From assembly GCA_020631215.1 (NCBI GenBank), contig JAHDHS010000004.1, forward strand, positions 59,166 to 123,165: DNA of 64,000 bases, read 5' to 3'. Every line of letters begins with the position of its first letter. Position 1 is the stretch's first letter. The notes below the pieces were generated by a model. The model ran no database searches. It saw nothing but the letters and a program-made list of their open reading frames with translations, and had not been told where the DNA came from. The stretch is from Hellea sp. GTDB taxonomy: Bacteria > Pseudomonadota > Alphaproteobacteria > Caulobacterales > Maricaulaceae. Below are positions 25,990 through 33,551 of this stretch, piece after piece. Made by a program: the position numbers and the translations under genes.

Positions 25990-26397
25990 CTACGGCTTGG
26001 TCACAGCCGAGTCGCTTTTCCACCAGTTGCTGCGCGATGGCCAACGCAGCGGCGCGTAGCCGGCCAGGACGAGCAGGCCGCTCATGATACCGAGATTTTT
26101 AAAGAAGTTCTGGGCTTCACCCGGGATGATCCAAAATGGATGGATCAAGACATTGACCAAGAGCACATAAATCACAAAGCCGTAAGCGGCGAGTTTGACA
26201 TAACGCCCGGTCATCAAGGCCGCAGCCCCTAACAGGCTGGAGATCCCCGCAAATATCAAAAGCGGATGCGCCAGCGGTATCCCCTGCGCCTGCATCAACT
26301 CCAATTGAGCGCCCGGCGCGATAAGCTTGCCGATCCCGGGCAAAAGAAAATAAACACCCAATAAAACCCGGCCGATTAAGACGCTAATGGATGACAT
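25990..26397 (-). CDS. DoxX-family membrane protein
   Basis: About 135 residues with four membrane segments (ISVLIGRVLLGVYFLLPGIG, LLIFAGISSLLGAAALMTG, AAYGFVIYVLLVNVLIH, LGIMSGLLVLAGYAPL) and the DoxX start pattern GRVLLGVYFLLPGIGKL. I chose the ATG at 26397 with GGGAG upstream rather than the GTG five codons earlier. The family is poorly defined functionally (quinone- or thiosulfate-linked membrane proteins). It stands alone between the GTA unit and the accessory island. Confidence 0.85.
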   Translation of the reverse strand: MSSISVLIGRVLLGVYFLLPGIGKLIAPGAQLELMQAQGIPLAHPLLIFAGISSLLGAAALMTGRYVKLAAYGFVIYVLLVNVLIHPFWIIPGEAQNFFKNLGIMSGLLVLAGYAPLRWPSRSNWWKSDSAVTKP

Positions 26398-26479
26398 ATA
26401 ATAACTCCCCACCCCGAAGGCCCCAAGACGAATGAGATGATATCATGCCCGAAAAGCACGCCGAGGTCGAGAGAGCCCT

Positions 26480-26614
26480 TAAGTAAATACTTTTCCTGGG
26501 TGGGGTTTGCGGTTATTATGTCGGAGAGGTTGATGAGGTGATCATTGCCTAGGATAAGGTTTATATCGCGACCATTGTCAAACAGCAGCAAGCGGATCCA
26601 GAATTGAGCCATTA
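26480..26614 (-). pseudogene. displaced 3'-end fragment of a PAS_5 gene
   Basis: These bases encode AQFWIRL..DNGRDINLILGNDHLINLSDI.TANPTQEK, a diverged copy of the last 45 codons of the complete PAS_5 gene at 30312-30824. By eye there are about 19 mismatches in some 120 aligned bases, and one base is missing near the end so the frame runs past the original stop. There is no upstream PAS portion. Same orientation as the full gene, with the accessory island between them: the expected relic of insertion at the 3' end of the gene. Confidence 0.75.
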
Positions 26615-27043
26615 CCCGCGCAGTTCAAAATCAAGGGCTAAGATTTTCGCCAGATCAGCTGCCAAGAATACTGGCCTCACCCCTAGATAATACCGCGATT
26701 TATACCCATACCGGACGTTAGCGAAGTAGCGATAAATGCCCAAAATAGGACGTCGCAGAAATATGAACTCCCTCACTGCCCCCATGCAATGATTGAAACA
26801 CAACGCGCCTATAATCTTGTACTGTGGGAGAGTCATCACAAGCAGAAATGGGGCAAGCATATCAAGAGACGTGTCCTAAGTGGCGGGTGTATTGATTGAG
26901 ATAACGCGAGCAGCCGAGGGATTAGGCGTTGAGGATAATGGGTTCAAGATGCGTTGCTTGCTATTTTCAAAGAAAAAAGCTTTAATAACCCCTAATTAGT
27001 GACGTCTAACCAAGTGGTTGAGTTACATTAATTGGCGGGTCTG
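26615..27043. other. AT-rich intergenic region left of the methyltransferase gene
   Basis: About 430 bases between the PAS_5 fragment and the methyltransferase. An 82-codon minus-strand ORF (26612-26860) covers part of it but has no recognisable features. No tRNA, integrase remnant or clear terminator is visible. The part after 26880 presumably contains the methyltransferase promoter. Confidence 0.5.
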
Positions 27044-27904
27044 ATGGCTAAGACAAAAAATTTGGGGAAAGTTTTTCAATCCCCCTTTCGATACCCGGGC
27101 GGCAAAGGTTTCCTTTCAGAGTATCTAGAGAATGAGCTTCTCAAAATTGATGTAGATATACCTGACTATGCAGAACCATATGCTGGTGGAGCTGGGGCGG
27201 CCATAAAATTACTTTCAGCAGGTAAGGTTAGGCGCATTCGTATTAATGATGCTGACCAGAGGATATTTTCTGCGTGGTCAGCTATTCTGAACGACAACGA
27301 ACGTTTTATTCATTCCATCGACGAAGTTCGAGTGGATATTAAAAATTGGAACAAATACGCAGAAATTGTAAAAAATCCTGCATTAGCACAAGATCCTTTC
27401 CAGCTAGGATTTGCCACTTTCTTTTTGAATCGGACGAACCGCTCCGGCATTATCTTAAAGGCTGGCCCGATTGGCGGACATAAACAAGCAGGGGACTGGA
27501 AATTAGACGCTAGGTTTAATAAAGATAGTTTAATTAAGAGAATTAAATGGATTGGTGAAAAATCTGACCACATCACTTTAAGCAATCATGATGGCCTTGC
27601 ATACCTTAAGAGAGCGGGAAAAGCAGCGTATAGCAGAAAGACGCTTTTTTTTGTTGATCCGCCTTATGTCAAAGCGGGCGGTAGGCTCTATTTAAACCTG
27701 ATGACAGAGCGCAAACACAAACAACTGGGCGAATACCTAGAAGGTGGCCATATCCCTCATTGGGTGGTGACTTATGACCATTGTCCATTGATTGAAGACA
27801 TTTACTCTAGATCACACCAGTCTGACCTAACTGTTGTCTATTCTCTTCAAAAGAAAAGAAACCAAAGGGAGTTGCTTATAAAATCCCCTTCATTGGCCGC
27901 TTGA
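27044..27904 (+). CDS. D12-class (Dam-like) adenine-N6 DNA methyltransferase
   Basis: About 286 residues. SAM-binding motif I is FRYPGGKG with EPYAGGAGAA, and the catalytic motif IV is DPPYVKAGGRLY (DPPY at about residues 205-208). FFLNRTNRSGI and DARFN are typical of the D12/Dam class. The ATG at 27044 was chosen over the track's TTG four codons upstream. It is convergent with the 348-residue ORF, two bases between stops. No GATC-restriction partner is recognisable, so it may protect host DNA in an unusual restriction or defence module. Base composition is clearly more AT-rich than the neighbourhood. Confidence 0.9.
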   Translation: MAKTKNLGKVFQSPFRYPGGKGFLSEYLENELLKIDVDIPDYAEPYAGGAGAAIKLLSAGKVRRIRINDADQRIFSAWSAILNDNERFIHSIDEVRVDIKNWNKYAEIVKNPALAQDPFQLGFATFFLNRTNRSGIILKAGPIGGHKQAGDWKLDARFNKDSLIKRIKWIGEKSDHITLSNHDGLAYLKRAGKAAYSRKTLFFVDPPYVKAGGRLYLNLMTERKHKQLGEYLEGGHIPHWVVTYDHCPLIEDIYSRSHQSDLTVVYSLQKKRNQRELLIKSPSLAA

Positions 27905-27906
27905 CG

Positions 27907-28953
27907 TTATGAAAACCTCTGTATGTTTATACCTTGCTCCAAATGACGGTATGACGCGATAAATTCTTGCCCGATAATTTCAAAATTATCATTTGCTTCA
28001 ACAAGCCCTAGATACTCAAAGATGCGACCAAGGTGCATATACACGCAGTTTGCAGAACCACATTCGCTTTGATGCAAAGGGTTATTAACATGAGGTACAA
28101 TTAATATGCCGCTTTTCGCATACTCAATTTGCTCAAGAAAAAAATCATTGAAAAAATCAATGTCATCGCGGCGAACCACTTTTGATTTTAAATCTTTTTT
28201 TTGAATAGTCGCTTGGGTCAAATAAAGCTCTGAGTCCGCCTGAAAGTCGCCATCAGGCATAGTTATTGTAACCATATCAGTTCTACCGTCATTAGTTACG
28301 CGTTGATTTCGCCGCAGGTTGTCGTGAGCCTTTGGTCGACCGTGACCAATGCTGTCGCATACATCACCAAGAATTTCCAAATAGTCTTGCGCACTACGTG
28401 ACTTTGACGTCATCCAAGTTTTACCTTTATACCTGCCCGAAACCGCAAAGGCTGAAAGGTACTCAAAAACTTTCGTAAAAAGACTATGAAAAACTTTGCT
28501 TTCCTTCTCAACTTCAGCAACGGCGGAGTCATCAAATTGTAGATAGTTATTCACCGAGACGGACAGCATATATAATCTCAGCCAAATATAAGCTATCCCG
28601 ACGGGGCTAACATCATCCTTAAGGGTAATTACCTGAGAGTTTCGGCCTGAAACCGTGAAGGGGTAATGATCGTTTAAAATCGATGCAAACTCCTCCAACT
28701 CTAAAGCTACCTCACGCTCTACTAGAGCGCGGCCCTCTTGATAACAAGCTTCTGGCTCGGCAATGTAATAATCTGGACTATCCCATTCTGACCCGTTTTC
28801 TCTGACGTGCTCAATGAAAGAAGCTGAAAGGTTTTCCCTGTCGAATGGCAATTCAGGGATTCGGAATTCGCCTTTGAGAAAACATTGTATTTCTGCAATT
28901 ATGGATGCATCTTCAATATGTTTAACGGATGCTATGGAATAAAATTGGGCCAA
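27907..28953 (-). CDS. unknown protein of the accessory island
   Basis: A 348-residue soluble protein I cannot assign to a family. TTG start, 12 bases after the ParB-like gene, so an operon with it. Mostly helical N-terminal two thirds with an acidic stretch (EVALELEEFASILNDHYPF), a basic segment (SIGHGRPKAHDNLRRNQR) and a C-terminal part that could be a small winged helix (HLGRIFEYLGLVEANDNFEIIG) preceded by CGSANC. No signal peptide or membrane segment. It could be the nuclease or effector of a modification-based defence system, but no catalytic motif is convincing. Confidence 0.75.
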   Translation of the reverse strand: MAQFYSIASVKHIEDASIIAEIQCFLKGEFRIPELPFDRENLSASFIEHVRENGSEWDSPDYYIAEPEACYQEGRALVEREVALELEEFASILNDHYPFTVSGRNSQVITLKDDVSPVGIAYIWLRLYMLSVSVNNYLQFDDSAVAEVEKESKVFHSLFTKVFEYLSAFAVSGRYKGKTWMTSKSRSAQDYLEILGDVCDSIGHGRPKAHDNLRRNQRVTNDGRTDMVTITMPDGDFQADSELYLTQATIQKKDLKSKVVRRDDIDFFNDFFLEQIEYAKSGILIVPHVNNPLHQSECGSANCVYMHLGRIFEYLGLVEANDNFEIIGQEFIASYRHLEQGINIQRFS

Positions 28954-28965
28954 TTCGTTCAGCCT

Positions 28966-30069
28966 CTAAGACAACAACTTTAATAAATTTTGTAATTTGG
29001 AAATATCATCCTTCAAACTGCTTCCGGCTTTATGCTTCTCTTCGATAGATAGTGTAGCTATAACATCTGAGGAGCTATCCCATACTTTTTTAACGCGACT
29101 TTCAAGAGCAAAAACAGAGACTAGCCAATCCTCGATGTCTATCCCTGCAATACGTTTTGCGTCATCAAAATCACCTGTTCTTTCAAGTCGGTATAAAGCA
29201 TCTGTCGAAGCTATTACTTTTTGTAGTGCCGGCCGATCTTGCCCTTGACGTTTGATGATTGAGGGGGTTGTCCCATCTGGGGAGCCAAACAGCCAAGTCA
29301 TCAAATGCCCAAGTTTTTTGAAATGGGTTTCTGGAATGGGGTCATCCTGAATTTGTTCAGCCTTCAAAGCACTTGTTCCTAAACCTATGTACTCCCTTGT
29401 TTCCGGATTACTTAAAATGGAATACAAATGCGAAAAGTCATTTTTCGTCTTTTCTAGAAAGTTATCTTGTAAAAGGCTCAAACGCATCGCCTGTTCGAGC
29501 ACTTTGTACGAAAATAGGTTTCGCGTAATTTGAGTTGGTTGATCGCCAATTTGTCGTGCAAGAATTTCGACACGTTCCTTATCAGAGAGCGCTGAATTTC
29601 TCCTCAACTTAGTAAGAAGTTTTAGTCCAAACCTAGCTTTCGCCAAAGGCTCCCAATTTCTTGAACCATTAACATGACGATAGCCAATGTATTCGTCAGC
29701 ATCATCACGAGTGCTAATTACCGTCACAGGTAGATGCGTCAACGAAGCTTGATGCTTCGCCGGAATAGTTGGTACAATAGTTTTAGAGAAGTCTCGAATT
29801 AGCTCAGGGTTCAACAGAGTTTTTACTGCTGCGAGCCTACGATTTCCTTCAACTACGACGTAGTTGGTCGTGCCTGGAACTTGATATGCGACTAAAGGCT
29901 CAAATGGTAAAAACCCATTTTCAACTATAGAGTTCCACAACTCTTTAAGGTCACTGTTGTCAAATAGGAATCTAAGAGCCTCTGACTGATTTGAGCTTTC
30001 AGATAATCCAAATCTTGGATTTTCTACATCTAGAAGAAGCTGCTCTGGCGATATGTTTTCTACTGCCAA
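28966..30069 (-). CDS. ParB/Srx-domain protein of the accessory island
   Basis: A 367-residue protein with an N-terminal ParB/sulfiredoxin fold: LDVENPRFG, a helix ending LWNSIVENGFLPFEPLVAY and the signature VVEGNRRLAAVKTLL. A helical DNA-binding-like middle (NWEPLAKARFGLKLLTKLRR) and a long C-terminal helical region follow. TTG start with AGGAG about 6 bases upstream. Not a chromosome-segregation ParB: no ParA neighbour and no standard ParB helix-turn-helix. Such domains also occur as CTPases or nucleases in defence and mobile elements. First gene of the two-gene minus-strand operon. Confidence 0.8.
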   Translation of the reverse strand: MAVENISPEQLLLDVENPRFGLSESSNQSEALRFLFDNSDLKELWNSIVENGFLPFEPLVAYQVPGTTNYVVVEGNRRLAAVKTLLNPELIRDFSKTIVPTIPAKHQASLTHLPVTVISTRDDADEYIGYRHVNGSRNWEPLAKARFGLKLLTKLRRNSALSDKERVEILARQIGDQPTQITRNLFSYKVLEQAMRLSLLQDNFLEKTKNDFSHLYSILSNPETREYIGLGTSALKAEQIQDDPIPETHFKKLGHLMTWLFGSPDGTTPSIIKRQGQDRPALQKVIASTDALYRLERTGDFDDAKRIAGIDIEDWLVSVFALESRVKKVWDSSSDVIATLSIEEKHKAGSSLKDDISKLQNLLKLLS

Positions 30070-30311
30070 GTGGCGCTCCTTTTTTGCGTCTGGGTATCAT
30101 ATATGATTGAAGCCATTTCGCAATGGCATTGATTACTTGAAAGTGTGAGCCGTTTTTGGGAAATGCCAGCGCCATTATACTGACTTCACTAGAAGTGATA
30201 AGCATTGCGTGGAATGGTCTAGAGTCAACTATTTTCTGTCCGCTCATGGGGATTTCGAGGCATCAATTTCAAGCCATCCTGATGTCCGCTATGCCCCCTA
30301 AGCTGACTCCC

Positions 30312-30824
30312 CTACGCAAACACCTTTTCCTGCATGGGGTTTGCGGTTTTTATGTCGGAGAGTTTGATGAGGTGGTCGTAGCCTAGGATGAGGTTGATGT
30401 CGCGGCCATTATCAGACAGCGGCAGGCGGACCCAAAACTGGGCCATATGCGACCCGTTGGGTGTGTTGGGTTTGGTGACGCCGACATAGGGCTTACGGGT
30501 TTCGATGATTTGATCCAGTACGCGGTGCCAATATTCGACGCGGCAGCCGATGGGCAACTCGTCCAGATGCATGCCTTGAATTTCCTGATGATAGAGATTC
30601 CAAAATCCGGTTCCGGCCAGGCGCACGCGGTAACGATGTCCGGTGGCGGAGGGACGGCGCTCGACCATGGTCGTCATCGGCAATTGCGCGGCGATGTCTT
30701 CGGGTAGGATATCATGACGGGAGGGCAGTTTATTCTCTCGGCAGCGAGAGCGCCAATAATCGTAAAAGGCCTGCTGCTCCGGCAGTATAATTTGATGACG
30801 TAATGCATTCCCTGACAACATCAT
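30312..30824 (-). CDS. PAS_5-family (DUF1150-like PAS) protein
   Basis: A 170-residue single-domain PAS protein of the alphaproteobacterial PAS_5 family. It opens with FYDYWRSRCRENKLPSRHDILPEDI, then HRYRVRLAGTGFWNLYHQEIQGMHLDEL and the C-terminal strands NGSHMAQFWVRLPLSDNGRDINLILGYDHL. No output domain, so probably a sensor module that binds a partner. AAGGGG precedes the double ATG. The 27-bp repeat lies about 120 bases upstream in its probable promoter region. Its 3' end exists in a second, degenerate copy at 26480-26614. Confidence 0.85.
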   Translation of the reverse strand: MMLSGNALRHQIILPEQQAFYDYWRSRCRENKLPSRHDILPEDIAAQLPMTTMVERRPSATGHRYRVRLAGTGFWNLYHQEIQGMHLDELPIGCRVEYWHRVLDQIIETRKPYVGVTKPNTPNGSHMAQFWVRLPLSDNGRDINLILGYDHLIKLSDIKTANPMQEKVFA

Positions 30825-30940
30825 TTTCCCCTTTTCCCACTTTCCCGGTTTTCACCGGGCGGTCCCACATGAAGGGCATTCCGGTCTGTGAAAGCGCCCT
30901 TAACGTCAGGTTTTCAGGCGTTCGGGCGGAGCATCAAGAC

Positions 30941-30967
30941 TTTGTTAACCATAAATGCATCGAAAAT
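30941..30967. repeat. 27-bp repeat, copy 1
   Basis: A 27-base sequence starting TTTGTTAACCATAAATGC occurs here on the plus strand and again, perfectly, on the minus strand at 63971-63997. Both copies are followed by an AT-rich hairpin-like stretch. It contains TTAACCAT, which resembles one half of a CtrA site. Located between the mucR-like gene and the PAS_5 gene. Confidence 0.85.
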
Positions 30968-31033
30968 GGCCAAAAATAGGGGTTTTTAGTTTCGCATCCG
31001 ATTCAATGAATGCCGCAAGCGGGACTTTTCGAA

Positions 31034-31465
31034 TCAACGTCGCTTTTTGCCGAGTCCCGTGCGCTTGGCGAGCGCCGAGCGGCGTTTGGCATAATCGGGG
31101 GCGACCATGGGATAGTCCGGCGGCAAGCCCCATTTCTTACGATAGGCCTCTGGCGTGAGGTTATATTTCACGCGCAGATGCCGCTTAAGGGATTGGAAGG
31201 GTAGACCGTCCTCCAGACAGATCAGGACTTTGTCGGTCAGTGAATCCTCTATGGGGACGGCCGGCTCGGGCCGGGGGGTGTTATCCGTTTCCCCGCTTTG
31301 ATAGGCAGCCTTTTGCAGGCTGTCATAGACGGTCGCGATCAAATCCGGGATGGCCGATTGGGGGACATCCTGTTTGGCGACATAGGCGGCGACAATCGAA
31401 GCGGTGTGCGCGAGCAGCTCTGACGTTTGCGGGTCGCGGGCTTGCGTTTCGCTCAGATCGCTCAT
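31034..31465 (-). CDS. mucR: MucR/Ros-family transcriptional regulator
   Basis: A 143-residue MucR-family protein. An N-terminal oligomerisation region is followed by the conserved C-terminal DNA-binding domain (LKRHLRVKYNLTPEAYRKKWGLPPDYPMVAPDYAKRRSALAK) and a basic end (GLGKKRR). The zinc ligands are degenerate: one Cys (ICLED) and one His (KRHL) remain and the second His is Tyr, as in several MucR homologues. These proteins bind AT-rich DNA as H-NS-like silencers and cell-cycle regulators. The ATG overlaps the stop of the last antiporter gene (ATGA), so it is translationally coupled to the Mrp operon. Confidence 0.9.
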   Translation of the reverse strand: MSDLSETQARDPQTSELLAHTASIVAAYVAKQDVPQSAIPDLIATVYDSLQKAAYQSGETDNTPRPEPAVPIEDSLTDKVLICLEDGLPFQSLKRHLRVKYNLTPEAYRKKWGLPPDYPMVAPDYAKRRSALAKRTGLGKKRR

Positions 31466-33201
31466 GTACCCGCCATATAGGCGATGGCCAGCACGATGAC
31501 GAGCACGCCCGCCGTCAGCACAGCCGGCAGGCCGGAGGGCGTGCCTTCGGACATGGTGCCGGCGGGGCTAAAGGCTTGATATAGCTTGCGTCCCAGCGCG
31601 TCTGTGGTGGAGCGGCGGAGCCTGTTGGTGTGGGCGCCCAGCCGCGTCCACATGGCCGAGATCCATGTCACGATGTTCAGGCCAAGCTTACGGTATAGCC
31701 AGTCTGCGTCGATGATCTCCGCTCTACGCTCGGCGGGGTAGAGCTTGAACCGCTTTAAAAGCGTGAAGGCGAAGATCGCGGCGAAGAGCAATTGCAGCTG
31801 GAACACGACATGGTCGACCGTATAGGGCTTGTAGTCGGCCTCATAGGGCATCAGGTCATAAAGCATCTGATATCCGCCCCACGGCCAAGCCAGCAGGATA
31901 CAGAGCGCGGCGGCTATCCCCATCGCGGCGAGCATGTTCCAGGGCGCTTCCTTGACGCGGCGGCCGCTGTCATGTGCAAAAAATGTGAAATGCGGGACTT
32001 TAATCCCTGAATGCTCCATCACGCCCGCTGAGGCGAACAGCATCATCAGGAACGGGATATAGAGATGCTCTTCAATCGCGGCGGACAGGATCATGGCCTT
32101 GGTGACAAATGCCGCCAGCAGCGGGAACGCCGCAATCGATCCGGCTCCAATCAAACAAAATACGGTTGTATAAGGCATCGATCGAAACAATCCCCCCAAC
32201 TCCGATGCCTTCGCCGTCCCCGTTCTGTACATCACAGCGCCGATCGACATGAATAAAAGACTCTTAAAAATCACATGTACGAAAACCTGACCGACGACTC
32301 CATTTAGGGCCATGGTCGTACCGATGCCTATTCCAGCCACCATAAAACCCAGCTGGTTATTGAGAGAATAAGCTAAGACGCGGCGCAGGTCATTTTCAAT
32401 GACTGCAAAAAAGACCGGGAACAAGGTCATCACACATCCGATCCAGATCAGAATATCCGTACCGGGGAAGGCGCGCGCCAGCGCATAGATTGCGAATTTT
32501 GTGGTAAAAGCCGAAAGAATAACGGTGCCCGTAATTGATGCCTTAGGGTAAGCATCCTGCATCCACATATGCAGCATGGGAAAACCGCATTTAATTCCCA
32601 TAGCAAGTAAGAGTAGCCAGCCACCGGGGGCATCCAGGCCTATATAATTAAATGAGAAGTCTCCGCCATTCGCGCCCGCATATATGATGGCTCCGGCCAA
32701 CAACATTACACCAGATAAAACATGAATGGCTAGATAGCGTATACCCGCAGCGTATGAACGATCTCCACCTTTCCAGATCAGGAATACAGAGGATATAGCT
32801 GTCAGTTCCCAGAAGATGAAAAGCGATATCATATCGCCAGACAACACACCGGCAATTGCCGCACCAGTATAGACGAGCGCCGAGCTATCGGTAATACGGC
32901 ATTTCTCATGCAGTCCGTAAATTCCGTTTATGAGACCAGCCAAACAAAATAAATAACCCCACACGACTGATAAATTATCAATGCGAAGCGTTGTCAGTTC
33001 TATGCCGGAAAAACTCAGTTTTCCCCCCAACACCTCACTTGAATCATATATTTGGAAGATCAACCATGCCGCAAAAACAGGCGCTGCAATTATCAAAAAT
33101 TTACGAATGTAACTTGTCGCACTCGTCTTTGGAATTAGAGCACAGACCAGACCTGCAGCGATCACCCAAAGTCCGGGATTTATTTGCATAAGATCAAACA
33201 T
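31462..33201 (-). CDS. Mrp antiporter D-like (NuoM/N-type) subunit
   Basis: A 579-residue polytopic protein of the proton_antipo_M family with about 14 membrane segments. Conserved parts include LFIFWELTAISSVFLIWKGGD, LLLLAMGIKCGFPMLHMWMQDAYPKASITGTVILSAFTTKFAIYALAR and VLAYSLNNQLGFMVAGIGIG, with the channel Glu and Lys residues present. It ends in a cytoplasmic stretch rich in Arg and then one more membrane helix. Third NuoL/M/N-like subunit of this operon. It directly follows the 116-residue membrane protein, sharing at most one base. Confidence 0.85.
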   Translation of the reverse strand: MFDLMQINPGLWVIAAGLVCALIPKTSATSYIRKFLIIAAPVFAAWLIFQIYDSSEVLGGKLSFSGIELTTLRIDNLSVVWGYLFCLAGLINGIYGLHEKCRITDSSALVYTGAAIAGVLSGDMISLFIFWELTAISSVFLIWKGGDRSYAAGIRYLAIHVLSGVMLLAGAIIYAGANGGDFSFNYIGLDAPGGWLLLLAMGIKCGFPMLHMWMQDAYPKASITGTVILSAFTTKFAIYALARAFPGTDILIWIGCVMTLFPVFFAVIENDLRRVLAYSLNNQLGFMVAGIGIGTTMALNGVVGQVFVHVIFKSLLFMSIGAVMYRTGTAKASELGGLFRSMPYTTVFCLIGAGSIAAFPLLAAFVTKAMILSAAIEEHLYIPFLMMLFASAGVMEHSGIKVPHFTFFAHDSGRRVKEAPWNMLAAMGIAAALCILLAWPWGGYQMLYDLMPYEADYKPYTVDHVVFQLQLLFAAIFAFTLLKRFKLYPAERRAEIIDADWLYRKLGLNIVTWISAMWTRLGAHTNRLRRSTTDALGRKLYQAFSPAGTMSEGTPSGLPAVLTAGVLVIVLAIAYMAGT

Positions 33202-33551
33202 CAGTGATCCTCCTCATGCAAATGCTCCGTTGAATAATCAGGATCAGGTAAGCCGCCCTCCCCGTAATAACTTTCATCCCGCCCGAGTAATTTAAACAGA
33301 ACTGGCGCGCAGAAAACGATAAAACTATAGGCAAGAAAACCATAGACCGCCCATGAGCCGGGGATATATTTCTCGATCGGCAAAGGATGTTTTTGAGGGT
33401 AAAGCATACCCAATACGATACAAATCAGCATACCGATTAGTGGTATCCATATGAAACGTCTTTTGACGTTTTCATTGCCAAGAAACAAAAATGGCTTAGC
33501 CGCAGGATGCACGCCCTCGGCGCTATGATCTACAGATGAACGATCGGTCAT
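33201..33551 (-). CDS. small two-TM membrane protein of the Mrp operon
   Basis: A 116-residue protein with two membrane segments (FIWIPLIGMLICIVLGMLYP and WAVYGFLAYSFIVFCAPVLFKLL) and a charged, His-rich C terminus (STEHLHEEDH). It overlaps the upstream A-like gene by 4 bases and adjoins the D-like gene. No family recognised. By position an accessory subunit of the antiporter. Confidence 0.75.
   Translation of the reverse strand: MTDRSSVDHSAEGVHPAAKPFLFLGNENVKRRFIWIPLIGMLICIVLGMLYPQKHPLPIEKYIPGSWAVYGFLAYSFIVFCAPVLFKLLGRDESYYGEGGLPDPDYSTEHLHEEDH

Noticed and set aside
26612-26860. 82-codon minus-strand ORF next to the PAS_5 fragment.
   Set aside because: No recognisable motif or good start; lies in a disturbed junction region. 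Left as intergenic.
28966-30069. Plasmid or chromosome partition (ParAB) locus.
   Set aside because: No ParA ATPase and no parS-like repeats nearby; the fold is only the ParB/Srx N-terminal type.
29999-30247. 82-codon minus-strand ORF upstream of the ParB-like gene.
   Set aside because: It overlaps the start of the ParB-like gene out of frame and shows no family features.
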